This document shows, piece by piece, positions 25,964-35,852 of a DNA stretch of 64,000 nucleotides. The stretch's first letter is position 1, and each line of letters starts with the position of its first letter. The translations under genes were made by a program, and so were the position numbers. The DNA lies in NCBI RefSeq assembly GCF_001950255.1, contig NZ_BDJK01000006.1, forward strand, positions 186,001 to 250,000, in the 5' to 3' direction. This DNA comes from Carboxydothermus pertinax (GTDB lineage: Bacteria > Bacillota > Z-2901 > Carboxydothermales > Carboxydothermaceae). A model generated the notes under the pieces. That model saw only the letters and a list, made by a program, of their open reading frames with translations. It had not been told where the DNA came from and did no database searches.

Positions 25964-26038
25964 TGTGGAAAACTACTTGTGGATAATGTGGATAACTTTG
26001 TTGATAACTTGGTATTAAAGGGTTTTAGCTGTTGATAA
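25964..26038 (+). promoter_or_regulatory. Cluster of five DnaA boxes between tsaD and a convergent gene
   Basis: Five same-direction nine-mers related to TGTGGATAA (complement of TTATCCACA). Perfect copies lie at 25978-25986 and 25987-25995. One-mismatch copies are TGTGGAAAA at 25964-25972 and TGTTGATAA at 25999-26007 and 26030-26038. The spacer lies between convergent genes, so no promoter is expected. From memory, Bacillus subtilis has a DnaA-box cluster near the same gene (gcp), where it restrains initiation. Confidence 0.75.
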
Positions 26039-26041
26039 CTT

Positions 26042-26716
26042 TTAAAAATTTGTCAAAGTGTTACGATATTTATCCATCAGGTGTCGCATTAACTCGGCAT
26101 TGGACGGGGGAGTGTAGGTTATGGCGTTAGCTCCCGCTTCAATCGTTTTTAAAATTGAATCACTGGTTGGGCCACCGGTAGCAATTATAGGAATTTGCGG
26201 GTAGTTTTTTCTAATTTGTCGAACCAATTCCGGAGTTTTTGCTCCCGCCGAAACATTTAAGATATCAGCACCGTTAGCTAAACGGGCTTCAATATTTTCT
26301 TCCGGTGAGATTACGGTTATGATTATTGGAATACTTACCGTTTGACGTACCATTTTTAAAGAGTGGTTGTCGATTGGACTATTTAAGACAACGCCCAGGG
26401 CGCCCTGAAATTCGGCGTCTAAGGCCAGGTTTATAACCCGCCGTCCCCGGGTGGTCCCGCCGCCAACTCCAATAAAAACTGGCTGATCGGCAGCGCTAAT
26501 AATAGCGTGGGTAATAATGGGTTGAGCAGTAAAAGGGTAAACGGCCATGATAGCGTCAGCGTTGTTATTCCTGATTAATACAAGGTCAGTGGTAAAAATT
26601 ATTGATTGAATATGCTTGCCTAAGATATCAATACCGGAAGCTTCTTTAATTACTTCCGGCATTTTTATTATATTGCCCCTTAAAACGGAAGTAACTGCAG
26701 GAATAATTCTCTCCAA
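26042..26716 (-). CDS. TIM-barrel protein of unknown function
   Basis: A 224-residue protein with an apparent beta/alpha barrel. VFIGVGGGTTRGRRV, ADILNVSAGAKTPELV and PIIATGGPTSDSILKTIEAGANAITYTPP look like phosphate-binding barrel ends as in HisA, KDPG aldolase or ThiG-like enzymes. I do not recognise a specific family, and no catalytic residue can be assigned. It is convergent with tsaD and divergent from the radical SAM gene. Confidence 0.7.
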   Translation of the reverse strand: MERIIPAVTSVLRGNIIKMPEVIKEASGIDILGKHIQSIIFTTDLVLIRNNNADAIMAVYPFTAQPIITHAIISAADQPVFIGVGGGTTRGRRVINLALDAEFQGALGVVLNSPIDNHSLKMVRQTVSIPIIITVISPEENIEARLANGADILNVSAGAKTPELVRQIRKNYPQIPIIATGGPTSDSILKTIEAGANAITYTPPSNAELMRHLMDKYRNTLTNF

Positions 26717-26812
26717 GGCAATCGCTCCTAATATTAAAATTTTATTATTTTTAGTTTTACAAGTTTATTATATCTTTAAAGAAAAATCTGTAAAGAAGAA
26801 TGGAGGAAGTCT

Positions 26813-28111
26813 GTGGAAAAATATTTGGCCGAGGCGGTAAAAAGTAATGTGCTTCCAATTACTTCCCGCTGCAATGTCCGGTGCTGTTTTTGTAGCCATA
26901 AGGGAAACCCGGCTAAAGTTTTAAACGTTTCTTTACCCCATGTACCACTTAAAAAAATAGCCCAATTTCTACCCTTTTTGGATCCCGAAAAGAAGATTAT
27001 CATAGGGGAATCGGCTACCATTATAAACGAAGGTGAGCCGCTTTTACATCCCGAATTTAAAGAGATAATTTTAGCCATTAGAAAACTTTATCCCAGGACT
27101 CCTCTGTCAATTACCACCAATGGCCTTCTTTTAACCCGGGAGATGATAGAATTTTTGGCTTCCCTGGGAGAAGTGGAGCTGGTGGTTTCGGTAAATGCTC
27201 TAACCCCTTCTAAGAGAAAATTAATTTTTGGTTTTGCCTCGGAAATCTATAGTAACCTTGAATACCTTTCCCGAAAAATTCCCTTTACTGCAAGCTTTGT
27301 TTTTATGCCTCATGTTGTTGGGTATGGGGAATATGCTGACAGTATAAAAAAGCTTCTTAATTTAGGGGTTGAGGCGGTAAGGGTATTTTTGCCTGGTTAT
27401 ACTGCAAAGAATCAAAAACTCATCAAAGCTCCCCAAAATCTAAATACTCTTGCCGAAAAGCTTTTTTATGAATTTTTAGAAGAAAATACGCCGATAATTA
27501 TTGAGCCGACACGTTTAAAAGATTTTAAGGCCGAAGTTTTGGGGATAATCCCCCGGGGTTTGGCATCGTTTCTAAAGAAAAAAGATATTGTTTTAAAAGT
27601 CAATGGTAAATCCCCTTTTAGCCGGATAGAAGCCTATAAACTTTTAAATACTCCCGGAGATAAGAAAGTAGAAATTCTGCGGCAAGGGAAAATTATAACT
27701 TTTAATTTTTCTAAAAAGACCGGGCAAAGGGCAGGAGTGGTTTTTTACCGGGATATTGAAGAGGAAACCCTTAGGCAAATAATAAAAAAAATTGAAACAC
27801 AAAACGCAAAATCACCTTTAATTTTAACTTCAGCTTTAGCTGTGCTGCTAATCAAAAAAGGACTTAGAAAGCTTGGAAAGAGATATCCGGTTTTACCGGT
27901 AAAAAGTCGTTTTTTTGGGGGTAACATTAAGTCGGCCGGATTACTAACGGTAGACGATTATATTTGTGCTGTAAAAAAGGCGGTGACACTTTTAAAACCG
28001 GATTATCTTTTATTGCCGAGCATTTCTTTTGACCACCGAGGACGGGATTTAACCGGTAAAAGTTATCTGGAGATTGAAGAGCTTTTTAATATTAGGACGG
28101 AAATTTTGTGA
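26813..28111 (+). CDS. Radical SAM protein with DUF512-like C-terminus
   Basis: A 432-residue radical SAM protein. CNVRCCFC near residue 20 (CxxxCxxC) binds the [4Fe-4S] cluster that cleaves S-adenosylmethionine, and the barrel follows to about residue 230. A short PDZ-like stretch ([20 protein letters not shown]) and a C-terminal region with [22 protein letters not shown] resemble the tail of DUF512 proteins. The substrate is unknown. GTG 26813 follows TGGAGG. An 85-base gap separates it from the PaaK gene. Confidence 0.78.
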   Translation: MEKYLAEAVKSNVLPITSRCNVRCCFCSHKGNPAKVLNVSLPHVPLKKIAQFLPFLDPEKKIIIGESATIINEGEPLLHPEFKEIILAIRKLYPRTPLSITTNGLLLTREMIEFLASLGEVELVVSVNALTPSKRKLIFGFASEIYSNLEYLSRKIPFTASFVFMPHVVGYGEYADSIKKLLNLGVEAVRVFLPGYTAKNQKLIKAPQNLNTLAEKLFYEFLEENTPIIIEPTRLKDFKAEVLGIIPRGLASFLKKKDIVLKVNGKSPFSRIEAYKLLNTPGDKKVEILRQGKIITFNFSKKTGQRAGVVFYRDIEEETLRQIIKKIETQNAKSPLILTSALAVLLIKKGLRKLGKRYPVLPVKSRFFGGNIKSAGLLTVDDYICAVKKAVTLLKPDYLLLPSISFDHRGRDLTGKSYLEIEELFNIRTEIL

Positions 28112-28196
28112 AAAAGTTTTAAAGGAAAAGGAAATATCTTTATTTTGTCGAATATATAAAAAAATTTTAACAATTTTCAGGGGGGATAAAGAGCTA

Positions 28197-29480
28197 ATGG
28201 TAGCACAAGAGCGGGAGGAAATAAAACACCTGCAGTTTTTACGGCTTAAAAATTTACTGGAAAGGATATATGCAAAGGTACCCTTTTACCGTAAGCGCCT
28301 GGATGCTATCGGTTTTACGCCGGACAAACTAAAATCATTGGCAGACCTTCGGCATCTTCCTTTTACTACCAAGCAAGACTTGCGGGATAATTATCCCTTT
28401 GGCCTTTTTGCGGTAAGCCAGGAAGAGCTGGTTAGAATCCATGCTTCTTCCGGCACTACCGGTAAGCCCACAGTTGTTGGTTATACCAAAAATGATATTG
28501 AACTATGGAGTGAACTAATGGCAAGGTCCATGCAAAAAGCTGGGGTAACTGCCAAAGATATCATCCACAATGCTTATGGATACGGGCTGTTTACCGGTGG
28601 ATTGGGTTTTCATTACGGAGCAGAAAAGCTTGGGGCTACAGTAGTACCGGTTTCTGGAGGTAATAGTAAAAGGCAGTTGATGCTAATGGAGGATTTTGGG
28701 GCGACGGTTTTAACCTGTACTCCGTCCTATGCTTTGCACCTGGCGGAAGTGATGGTGGAGCTGGGGATTTCCAGGGAAAGGTTAAAATTGCGTCTGGGGA
28801 TTTTTGGTGCGGAGCCCTGGAGTGAAGAATTAAGGGCCAAGATTGAAGAAAAGCTAAAAATAAAAGCTATTGATGTTTACGGCTTAAGTGAAATCATGGG
28901 GCCGGGAGTAGCTATGGAATGTCAGGAGCAAAAGGGACTTCATTTAAACGAAGATCACTTTTTACCGGAAATTATAGACCCGGACACCGGCGAAGTGCTG
29001 CCCGAAGGGGAAAAGGGTGAACTGGTTATTACTACCCTTACCAAAGAGGGGATACCCCTTTTGCGCTACCGGACGAAAGATATTACCGCCCTTTCTTATG
29101 AACCCTGTAAGTGCGGCAGTATGTTAGTTAGGATGGATCGGGTCACCGGCCGGAGCGATGATATGTTAATTATCCGGGGGGTCAACGTTTTTCCTTCCCA
29201 AATCGAAACAGTGCTTTTGTCTTTGGGATATACTGAACCCCATTATATGATTGTAGTAGACAAAAAGGGAGCTTTAGATCAGCTTGAAGTTTGGGTAGAG
29301 TTATCGGATCAGTTTTTCTCCGATGAGGTAAAAAGGCTTGAGCAGTGGGAGAAAAAGGTAGAGGCCGAACTTTATACCGTCTTAAATATCAATGCTAAAG
29401 TCCGGTTGGTAGAGCCGCGCACCATTCCCCGGAGTGAAGGGAAAGCCAAAAGAGTCTTGGATAAAAGGGATTTAAAATAA
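28197..29480 (+). CDS. paaK: Phenylacetate-CoA ligase
   Basis: Adenylate-forming ligase that activates phenylacetate or other aryl acids to CoA thioesters with ATP. The protein of 427 aa has the AMP-binding loop [39 protein letters not shown] and the C-terminal [19 protein letters not shown] 28197 lies ten bases after GGGGGGA and gives the usual PaaK N-terminus; the upstream in-frame extension is not supported. An ACT-domain protein follows, as in many anaerobes that ferment aromatic amino acids through indolepyruvate oxidoreductase. Confidence 0.9.
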   Translation: MVAQEREEIKHLQFLRLKNLLERIYAKVPFYRKRLDAIGFTPDKLKSLADLRHLPFTTKQDLRDNYPFGLFAVSQEELVRIHASSGTTGKPTVVGYTKNDIELWSELMARSMQKAGVTAKDIIHNAYGYGLFTGGLGFHYGAEKLGATVVPVSGGNSKRQLMLMEDFGATVLTCTPSYALHLAEVMVELGISRERLKLRLGIFGAEPWSEELRAKIEEKLKIKAIDVYGLSEIMGPGVAMECQEQKGLHLNEDHFLPEIIDPDTGEVLPEGEKGELVITTLTKEGIPLLRYRTKDITALSYEPCKCGSMLVRMDRVTGRSDDMLIIRGVNVFPSQIETVLLSLGYTEPHYMIVVDKKGALDQLEVWVELSDQFFSDEVKRLEQWEKKVEAELYTVLNINAKVRLVEPRTIPRSEGKAKRVLDKRDLK

Positions 29481-29495
29481 AAGGAGGGATTTTTA

Positions 29496-29927
29496 GTGAT
29501 TGTAAAGCAGCTATCGGTATTTTTAGAAAACAAATCAGGAAGATTAGCCCGGGTAACAGAAATTTTAGGGGAAAATAAGATTAATATCCGGGCCTTATCG
29601 ATTGCCGATACTACCGATTTTGGGATTTTAAGGCTTATCGTTAACAAGCCCGATGAAGCCTATAGACTCTTAAAAGCGGAGCAATTTATGGTAAGTTTAA
29701 CCGATGTTATTGCTGTAGAGGTTCCCGATAATCCCGGGGGGCTTGCTGGAGTTTTAAAGACTCTAGAACCTCACAATATTAATATCGAGTATTTATATGC
29801 CTTTGTGGAAAAAGCATCGGACAATGCTTTAGTGGTCTTTAGAGTCGAAGAGATAGAAAAAGCCATTAAAATTCTCACCGATAATGGGATAAAGGTTTTT
29901 AAAGGTAGCAAAGTTTATAGCTTATAA
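29496..29927 (+). CDS. Tandem ACT-domain protein
   Basis: A 143-residue protein made of two ACT domains: KQLSVFLENKSGRLARVTEIL for the first and VEVPDNPGGLAGVLKTL for the second. These small proteins bind amino acids and usually sit next to paaK and indolepyruvate ferredoxin oxidoreductase genes, where they may sense aromatic amino acids. GTG 29496 follows AAGGAGG. A terminator begins at the stop codon. Confidence 0.88.
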   Translation: MIVKQLSVFLENKSGRLARVTEILGENKINIRALSIADTTDFGILRLIVNKPDEAYRLLKAEQFMVSLTDVIAVEVPDNPGGLAGVLKTLEPHNINIEYLYAFVEKASDNALVVFRVEEIEKAIKILTDNGIKVFKGSKVYSL

Positions 29928-29952
29928 CCGGCCTTATAAAGCCGGTTTTTTG
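29926..29952 (+). terminator. Intrinsic terminator
   Basis: AACCGGC (29926-29932) with GCCGGTT (29941-29947), then six T. Confidence 0.85.
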
Positions 29953-30059
29953 TTAAATTAAATTTAAAAAAATAAAAATAAGCAGGAAAATGACTTAAGA
30001 AAGAGAATTCTTAAAAGGTTATATGTTTTGAAAAGTCTGAAAATAAGGAAGATGTTGGG

Positions 30060-30638
30060 ATGGATGATAAAAAATTTTTAAGAAAGGAAATATTAAACAA
30101 AAGAGCTGGTCAATTGCCAGAAGAAATTGAGGAAAAAAGCGCTAAAATTTTGCAACTCTTAAAATCTTTTCGAGATTATCAGCAATCCAGAACGGTTATG
30201 GTTTACCTGGATTTTCGGGGGGAGGTAAGAACCCGGGAAATTATAAAAGATTTATGGGCGCACGGTAAAAGAGTGGTAATTCCGGTAACTATCCTTTCGG
30301 AAAAAAAGCTTTTGCCGGTATACCTTTGGGATTTTGGGGATTTAATGGAGGGAACTTATGGCATCTTGGAGCCTAAAGAGGAAAAAAGACAGGTGGTAGC
30401 CCTGGAGGAAATTGATTTAATACTGGTGCCGGGGGTGGCTTTTGACCTAAAGGGAAACCGCTTGGGGTACGGGGCTGGTTTTTACGACCGGTTTTTATCC
30501 AAACTTCGACCTGGGGTAAAAAAGGTTGCTTTGGCTTTTGAGCTTCAGATTGTACCGAAAATTGTTAGTGGGCCCCACGACATCCCCATGGATTATATTA
30601 TTACTGAGGAGCGCCTCATCAACTGCCGCCTGTATTAA
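30060..30638 (+). CDS. 5-formyltetrahydrofolate cyclo-ligase
   Basis: Converts 5-formyl-THF to 5,10-methenyl-THF with ATP, rescuing folate for one-carbon flow. The 192-residue protein has the N-terminal RKEILNKRAG, the Arg-Gly-Glu segment YLDFRGEVRT and the C-terminal LVPGVAFDLKGNRLGYGAGFYDRFL, all family marks. The ribosome binding site is weak (AAGGAAG about 12 bases upstream). Its place before the formate dehydrogenase fits Wood-Ljungdahl one-carbon metabolism. Confidence 0.92.
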   Translation: MDDKKFLRKEILNKRAGQLPEEIEEKSAKILQLLKSFRDYQQSRTVMVYLDFRGEVRTREIIKDLWAHGKRVVIPVTILSEKKLLPVYLWDFGDLMEGTYGILEPKEEKRQVVALEEIDLILVPGVAFDLKGNRLGYGAGFYDRFLSKLRPGVKKVALAFELQIVPKIVSGPHDIPMDYIITEERLINCRLY

Positions 30639-30814
30639 ACTGCTAATGGTTTAAATTAAATATATATAAATATTAAATTTTTTTAAAAGTTTCTTAATGT
30701 TTTTTCTGACTTCTAATTTCCACATCTAATTTTTAGCTTTTTAATTAGTTTTAATGTTTTATTAAATGGTTTAATCCAATTTCTAATCTTTAACTTCTAA
30801 TTTCTAATTAGGGG
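30639..30814. other. AT-rich upstream region with repeated TTCTAAT motifs
   Basis: An AT-rich gap in front of the formate dehydrogenase operon. The heptamer TTCTAAT occurs at 30711, 30781, 30795 and 30802, and a variant ATCTAAT at 30724. I see no clear -35/-10 pair. The repeats could be regulator sites or low-complexity drift. Confidence 0.45.
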
Positions 30815-30823
30815 GTGTGTTCC

Positions 30824-31309
30824 TTGGTTTGTGCTTGCGGGAAGGAAGTTACCGATCCTAAAAAAGAAAAGCTAAAAGAACTCCTTGTGCAGTATCAGGG
30901 GCAAAAAGGAGCCCTGATTCCGGTTTTACAGGGAGCTCAGGAGATTTACGGCTATCTCCCAAAGGATGTTATGGAGGAGATAAGCAGTAGTCTTAAAATC
31001 CCCTTTAGTAAGGTTTATGGAGTAGCCACCTTTTATGCCCAGTTTCACTTAAAACCCCGGGGGCGTAATGTTGTCCGGGCTTGTTTGGGTACCGCCTGCC
31101 ATGTGCGCGGTGGGGCTAAAGTTTTTGAAGCAATCAAAAACGAGCTGGGGGTTGGCGATGGGGAAACGACTCCCGATTTACGGTTTACCGTTGAATCGGT
31201 GGCTTGTATTGGGGCTTGTGGTTTAGCTCCTGTTATTATGGTCAATGACGACACCTACGGTCGTCTTACCCCGGATAAAGTGAAAGAAATCCTGGCTAAG
31301 TATGAATAG
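30824..31309 (+). CDS. NADH-dehydrogenase-like 24 kDa subunit (NuoE/HydC type) of formate dehydrogenase
   Basis: A thioredoxin-fold [2Fe-2S] protein of 161 aa that passes electrons from the flavin subunit. The ligand cysteines are in CLGTACHVRGG and SVACIGACGLAP. TTG 30824 is preferred because AGGGGGTG ends about six bases before it; GTG 30815 lies within that site and would add three residues. First gene of the operon with NuoF-like and FdhA subunits. Confidence 0.9.
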   Translation: MVCACGKEVTDPKKEKLKELLVQYQGQKGALIPVLQGAQEIYGYLPKDVMEEISSSLKIPFSKVYGVATFYAQFHLKPRGRNVVRACLGTACHVRGGAKVFEAIKNELGVGDGETTPDLRFTVESVACIGACGLAPVIMVNDDTYGRLTPDKVKEILAKYE

Positions 31310-31319
31310 GGGGTGCCTT

Positions 31320-33098
31320 ATGAGAAAGGTTTTGATTTGTGCGGGGACGGGTTGCATTTCGTCCGGTTCACCTAAAGTTACCGAAAAGTTTCGGGAAGAA
31401 TTGGCCCAAAGAGGTATAACCGATATAGAAGTTTACAACACCGGTTGTCACGGTTTTTGTGAACAGGGGCCGATTGTAATCATTGAGCCGGATAAGACTT
31501 TTTACTGTCGGGTGGAAGTAGACGATGTACCGGAAATTATTGAAAAACACCTTTTAGGTGGGCAAATTGTAGAAAAAGTCTTATTCCATGAACCCCAGGT
31601 GGAAAAAAAAGTAGAAAAGTATACCGAAATATCTTTTTATGCCAAGCAAAAGCGCTTGGTCCTGCATAATTGTGGTCATATTAATCCCGAACGGATTGAA
31701 GATTATGTGGTCAGTGGAGGGTATGAGGCGCTAAAAAAAGCTTTGACTACCATGTCGTCCCAGGAAGTGGTTGATGAGGTGAAAAAATCGGGCTTACGAG
31801 GTCGGGGCGGCGGCGGCTTCCCCACCGGAATGAAATGGCAGTTTACCAAAGACGCCAAAGGGGATAAAAAATACGTCGTCTGCAACGCTGACGAAGGTGA
31901 CCCCGGCGCCTTTATGGACCGTTCTGTTTTGGAAGGGGACCCTCACGCGGTTTTGGAAGGTATGGCCATTTGCGGTTATGCGGTGGGAGCTGATGAGGGC
32001 TATATTTATGTACGGGCTGAATATCCCCTGGCTATTAAGCGCCTGCAAATTGCCATAAAACAAGCGGAAGAAAAAGGCTATTTGGGTGAAAATATCTTTG
32101 GTAGCGGGTTTAATTTCCGGATAAAAATTAAAGCCGGGGCTGGAGCTTTTGTTTGCGGTGAAGAAACCGCCCTTTTGACTTCCATTGAAGGAAATAGAGG
32201 AATGCCAAGACCTCGTCCGCCTTTTCCGGCGGTGAAAGGTCTATGGGGCAAACCAACCAATATAAATAACGTGGAAACCTTTGCTAACGTGCCCCTGATA
32301 ATTAAAAACGGCGCCGACTGGTATGCCGCCATGGGTACCGAAGGAAGTAAAGGGACAAAGATCTTTGCCTTGACCGGTAAAGTTAATAATACCGGTCTGG
32401 TAGAAGTACCGATGGGTATCACTATGCGGCAGATAATTTTTGATATTGGTGGCGGGATTAAAGGTGGCCGGAAGTTTAAAGCGGTACAAATTGGAGGACC
32501 TTCCGGGGGCTGCTTGCCGGAAGAACTCTTGGACTTACCGGTGGATTATGACTCATTAATTAAAGCCGGTGCCATGATGGGTTCTGGCGGTTTGGTAGTT
32601 ATGGATGAAACTACCTGTATGGTGGACGTAGCCAAATTTTTCTTAAACTTTACCCAAAAAGAATCCTGCGGCAAATGCGTTCCCTGCCGGGAAGGAACAA
32701 AAAGAATGTTAGAAATTCTCCAAAAAATCACTGAAGGAAAAGGAGAGCCGGGGGACCTTGAAACTTTGGAAAAATTGGCCTACAACATTAAAAGTGCAAG
32801 CCTTTGCGGTTTAGGGCAAACGGCTCCTAACCCGGTACTTTCCACTTTACGCTATTTTAGGCACGAGTATGAAGCCCATATTTATGACAAGAAATGTCCG
32901 GCGGGGGTTTGCTCGGCGCTTTTGCAGTATAAGATTCTTGAAGATAAATGCGTGGGCTGCGGAGCCTGTGCCCGGGTCTGTCCCGTGGGGGCAATTTCTG
33001 GCGAAAGAAAACAGCCCCATAAGATTGATCCGGAAAAGTGTATTAAATGTGGTTCCTGTATGGAAAAATGTAAGTTTGGCGCCATAGTTAAAGGCTAA
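31320..33098 (+). CDS. NADH-binding flavoprotein subunit (NuoF/HydB type) of formate dehydrogenase
   Basis: A 592-residue subunit. The order is an N-terminal thioredoxin-like [2Fe-2S] domain, the NADH/FMN domain with GLRGRGGGGFPTGMKW, CNADEGDPGAF and GAGAFVCGEETAL, the [4Fe-4S] site CGKCVPCREGT, and a C-terminal two-cluster ferredoxin (CVGCGACARVCPVGA, CIKCGSCMEKCKFGA). It should exchange electrons between NAD(H), ferredoxin and the formate site. This layout is shared with electron-bifurcating hydrogenases and formate dehydrogenases. ATG 31320 follows AGGGGG by six bases. Confidence 0.93.
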   Translation: MRKVLICAGTGCISSGSPKVTEKFREELAQRGITDIEVYNTGCHGFCEQGPIVIIEPDKTFYCRVEVDDVPEIIEKHLLGGQIVEKVLFHEPQVEKKVEKYTEISFYAKQKRLVLHNCGHINPERIEDYVVSGGYEALKKALTTMSSQEVVDEVKKSGLRGRGGGGFPTGMKWQFTKDAKGDKKYVVCNADEGDPGAFMDRSVLEGDPHAVLEGMAICGYAVGADEGYIYVRAEYPLAIKRLQIAIKQAEEKGYLGENIFGSGFNFRIKIKAGAGAFVCGEETALLTSIEGNRGMPRPRPPFPAVKGLWGKPTNINNVETFANVPLIIKNGADWYAAMGTEGSKGTKIFALTGKVNNTGLVEVPMGITMRQIIFDIGGGIKGGRKFKAVQIGGPSGGCLPEELLDLPVDYDSLIKAGAMMGSGGLVVMDETTCMVDVAKFFLNFTQKESCGKCVPCREGTKRMLEILQKITEGKGEPGDLETLEKLAYNIKSASLCGLGQTAPNPVLSTLRYFRHEYEAHIYDKKCPAGVCSALLQYKILEDKCVGCGACARVCPVGAISGERKQPHKIDPEKCIKCGSCMEKCKFGAIVKG

Positions 33099-33111
33099 AG
33101 GGGGGATATGG

Positions 33112-35793
33112 ATGGCAGACATTACTTTAAAAATAAACGGTATAAAAGTAACGGTGCCTGAAGGCACGACGATTTTAGAAGCAGCTCAAACTGCTGGTTT
33201 TAAGATTCCAACCCTCTGCCACGACCCGGAGCTTTCTAAACCCGGAGCTTGCAGGATATGTGTGGTCGAGGTTAAGGGAGCGCGGAATTTAGCTGCTTCT
33301 TGCGTTACCCCGGTAGCGCCGGGAATGGAAGTTTTAACTCATTCGGAGCCGGTGATCAATGCCCGGAAAGAAATTTTAGACCTGCTTTTAAGTAACCACC
33401 CCGAAGATTGTCTTACCTGCGATAAAATGGGAGAATGTGCTCTGGCGGCTTATGCTTATGAGTATGGAGTCCGTCGGGGAAGTTATCAAGGGGATAAAAA
33501 CGTTTACCCCATTGAAGATAATAACCCATTTATTGTTCGGGATATGAACAAATGCATCCTCTGTGGTAAGTGTGTACGGGTTTGTGACGAGATTGTTGGT
33601 TATTCAGTAATAGATTTTATCAACCGGGGCTTTAAAACCAAAGTGGCTCCACCTTATGATGGAACTTTAGCCGAATCCAATTGCGTCTTTTGCGGAAGCT
33701 GCGTTACCGTATGTCCTACTGGAGCGCTGACGGTCAAAGACACCCGGGGGAAATTTAGACCCTGGGAGGTTAAAAGGGTAAAAACCACCTGTCCCTACTG
33801 CGGCGTTGGCTGTAACTTTGATTTGCTGGTAAAAGACGATAAAGTGGTAGGGGTTGCCCCTAATCCTACTTCCGAGGTTAACGGCCGGTTTATGTGCGTT
33901 AAAGGCCGCTTTGGCTATAAATTTATCCACAGCGGTGACCGGCTGACCAAACCATTAATTAAGAAAAACGGCGAGTTTGTGGAAGCTACCTGGGATGAGG
34001 CTTTAGAGCTGGTAGCTGAAAAACTCGCGGAAGTGAAAGCCAAGCACGGCAGTGACGCTATAGGGATCTTAGCTTCCGCAAAATGTACCAATGAAGATAA
34101 TTACCTTTTAAGTAAATTTGCCCGGGCGGTGATTGGTACAAACAATATTGACCATTGTGCCCGCCTCTGACACTCGCCTTCGGTGGCAGGTCTTGCCGCC
34201 GCTTTTGGCAGTGGTGCTATGACGAACAGCTTTGAAGACATCATGGAGACCGACTTAATTGTTTTAATAGGCTCCAATACCACCGAGTCTCACCCGGTAG
34301 CAGGTTATAAGATCAAGCAGGCGGTAAAGAAAGGGGCTAAATTAATAGTTATTGACCCCCGGAATATTGAACTGGCGAGCTATGCGGATCTTCACCTGCA
34401 GTTAAAGCCGGGGACAAACTTACCCTTACTAAACGCGCTGGCTCATGTAATTATTGAGGAAGGACTCTACAATGAGGAGTTCATCCGGGAGCGTACCGAA
34501 GGATTTGATTCCTACAAGGAAACGGTTAAAGATTATTCTCCGGAAGCGGTAGCCGAAATCTGTGGCGTGCCTGCCGAAAAAATCCGGGAAGCGGCCCGAA
34601 TGTATGCTAAAGCTTCCAGAGCGATGCTTTTATACACCATGGGAATTACCCAGTTTAGCTTTGGTACTTACGGGGTTTTAGCTGTTGCCAACTTAGCCAT
34701 GCTTACCGGCCATATCGGCAAAGACGGTGCCGGGGTGAACCCGCTTCGTGGGCAAAACAACGTTCAGGGTGCTTGCGACATGGGCGGCCTTCCCAATGTC
34801 TTCACCGGTTACCAGCGGGTTGATGATCCAAAGGCCAATGAAAAGTTTTCAAAAGCCTGGGGAGTAAAGCTTCCGGAAAAACCCGGCCTTACCTTAGGGG
34901 AAATGTTTGATGGTGCCTTATCAGGCAAGATAAAAGCCATGTATATCATGGGCGAAAACCCGGTTTTATCGGATCCCGATGCCCGGCATATTGAACATGC
35001 CTTAGAGAAATTAGATTTCCTGGTAGTGCAGGACATTTTCCTGACCGAAACGGCAAAATATGCGGATGTAGTATTGCCGGCGGCAACATTTGCGGAAAAA
35101 GACGGTACCTTTACCAATACCGAACGCCGGGTACAAAGGGTAAGAAAAGCAATACCCTGTGTTGGTGAATCCAAACCCGATTGGGAGATTATCTCCCTGG
35201 TGGCTGCCAAGATGGGCTATCCAATGAACTACCAATCCGCCGAAGAAATTTTTGAGGAAATGCGCAGCCTTACTCCCAGTTATGCAGGGATTACGTATGA
35301 ACGCTTAGAGAAGAAGAGTTTACAGTGGCCGTGTCCGGCACCTGATCATCCGGGGACCAAATTCCTTCACAGCGACAAATTTGTGCGCGGCAAAGGCTTA
35401 TTCCACCCGATTCCCTTTAGAGAACCGGAGGAAAAGCCGGATCATGAGTATCCCTTTACTTTAATTACCGGTCGCCGGCTTTACCATTACCATACTGGGA
35501 CAATGAGCCGGAGGTCGATGATGGGCGAACACGTGCCTGAGGATCATCTCGAAATTAACCCGGAAGATGCCAGAACTTTAAAGCTAAGTGATGGCGATAG
35601 GGTCAGGGTAACCACCCGCCGCGGTAATGTGGAAATTAAAGTGGCAATTACGGATAAAGTGCCGGTAGGAACCGTATTTACCTCGTTTCACTTTTTTGAA
35701 AGTCCGGTCAACCAGGTGACCAACCCGGCCCGGGACCCCATGGCCAAAACGCCGGAGCTCAAGTTCTCTGCCGCCAAAATTGAAAAAATATAA
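33112..35793 (+). CDS. fdhA: Formate dehydrogenase catalytic subunit, selenocysteine-containing
   Basis: An 893-residue Mo/W-bis-MGD formate dehydrogenase interconverting formate and CO2. The in-frame UGA at 34168-34170 is residue 353 and sits in HCARLUHSPSVAG, the known Sec position of FdhF-type enzymes. A SECIS hairpin follows at 34181. Domains: NuoG-like [2Fe-2S] (C36, C47, C50, C64), a His-Cys cluster segment HPEDCLTCDKMGEC, a two-cluster ferredoxin (CILCGKCVRVC, CVFCGSCVTVC), the CPYCGVGC cluster, and the molybdopterin domains to the end. No signal peptide, so it is cytoplasmic. With NuoE/NuoF-like partners it forms an NAD-linked enzyme that feeds the methyl branch of the Wood-Ljungdahl pathway. 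Confidence 0.96.
34181..34201 (+). promoter_or_regulatory. Bacterial SECIS hairpin in fdhA
   Basis: Eight-pair stem CGGTGGCA/TGCCGCCG (34181-34188 with 34194-34201) and loop GGTCT, beginning 10 bases after the UGA. The AGGUCU apex matches that of Escherichia coli fdhF and should bind SelB. Confidence 0.88.
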
Positions 35794-35798
35794 CTGAT

Positions 35799-35834
35799 GG
35801 GACGGTTCTGTAAGCTTGCTGTAAGAACTATCCC
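35799..35834. repeat. Imperfect hairpin, possible dispersed repeat (copy 2)
   Basis: GGGACGGTTCT (35799-35809) pairs with AGAACTATCCC (35824-35834) with one mismatch; the loop contains CTTGC. It is like 15708-15756. No T run, and the next gene's ribosome site follows at once. Confidence 0.5.
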
Positions 35835-35852
35835 TGGAGGAGGTAATTTTAA

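Noticed and set aside
25964-26038. DnaA boxes as a chromosomal origin
   Set aside because: No AT-rich unwinding trio, no dnaA or dnaN gene and only 80 bases between convergent genes; a DnaA-titration or control cluster fits better.
28074-28196. Longer N-terminus for phenylacetate-CoA ligase
   Set aside because: The in-frame extension overlaps the radical SAM gene, has no ribosome site and is absent from the family's usual start; ATG 28197 fits.
30711-30810. TTCTAAT repeats as a CRISPR array
   Set aside because: Units are only seven bases with irregular AT-rich spacing and no cas genes.
34168-34170. In-frame TGA splitting the formate dehydrogenase gene, as if a pseudogene
   Set aside because: It lies at the known Sec position (HCARLUHSP) and is followed by a SECIS hairpin with the AGGUCU apex, so it is a selenocysteine codon.
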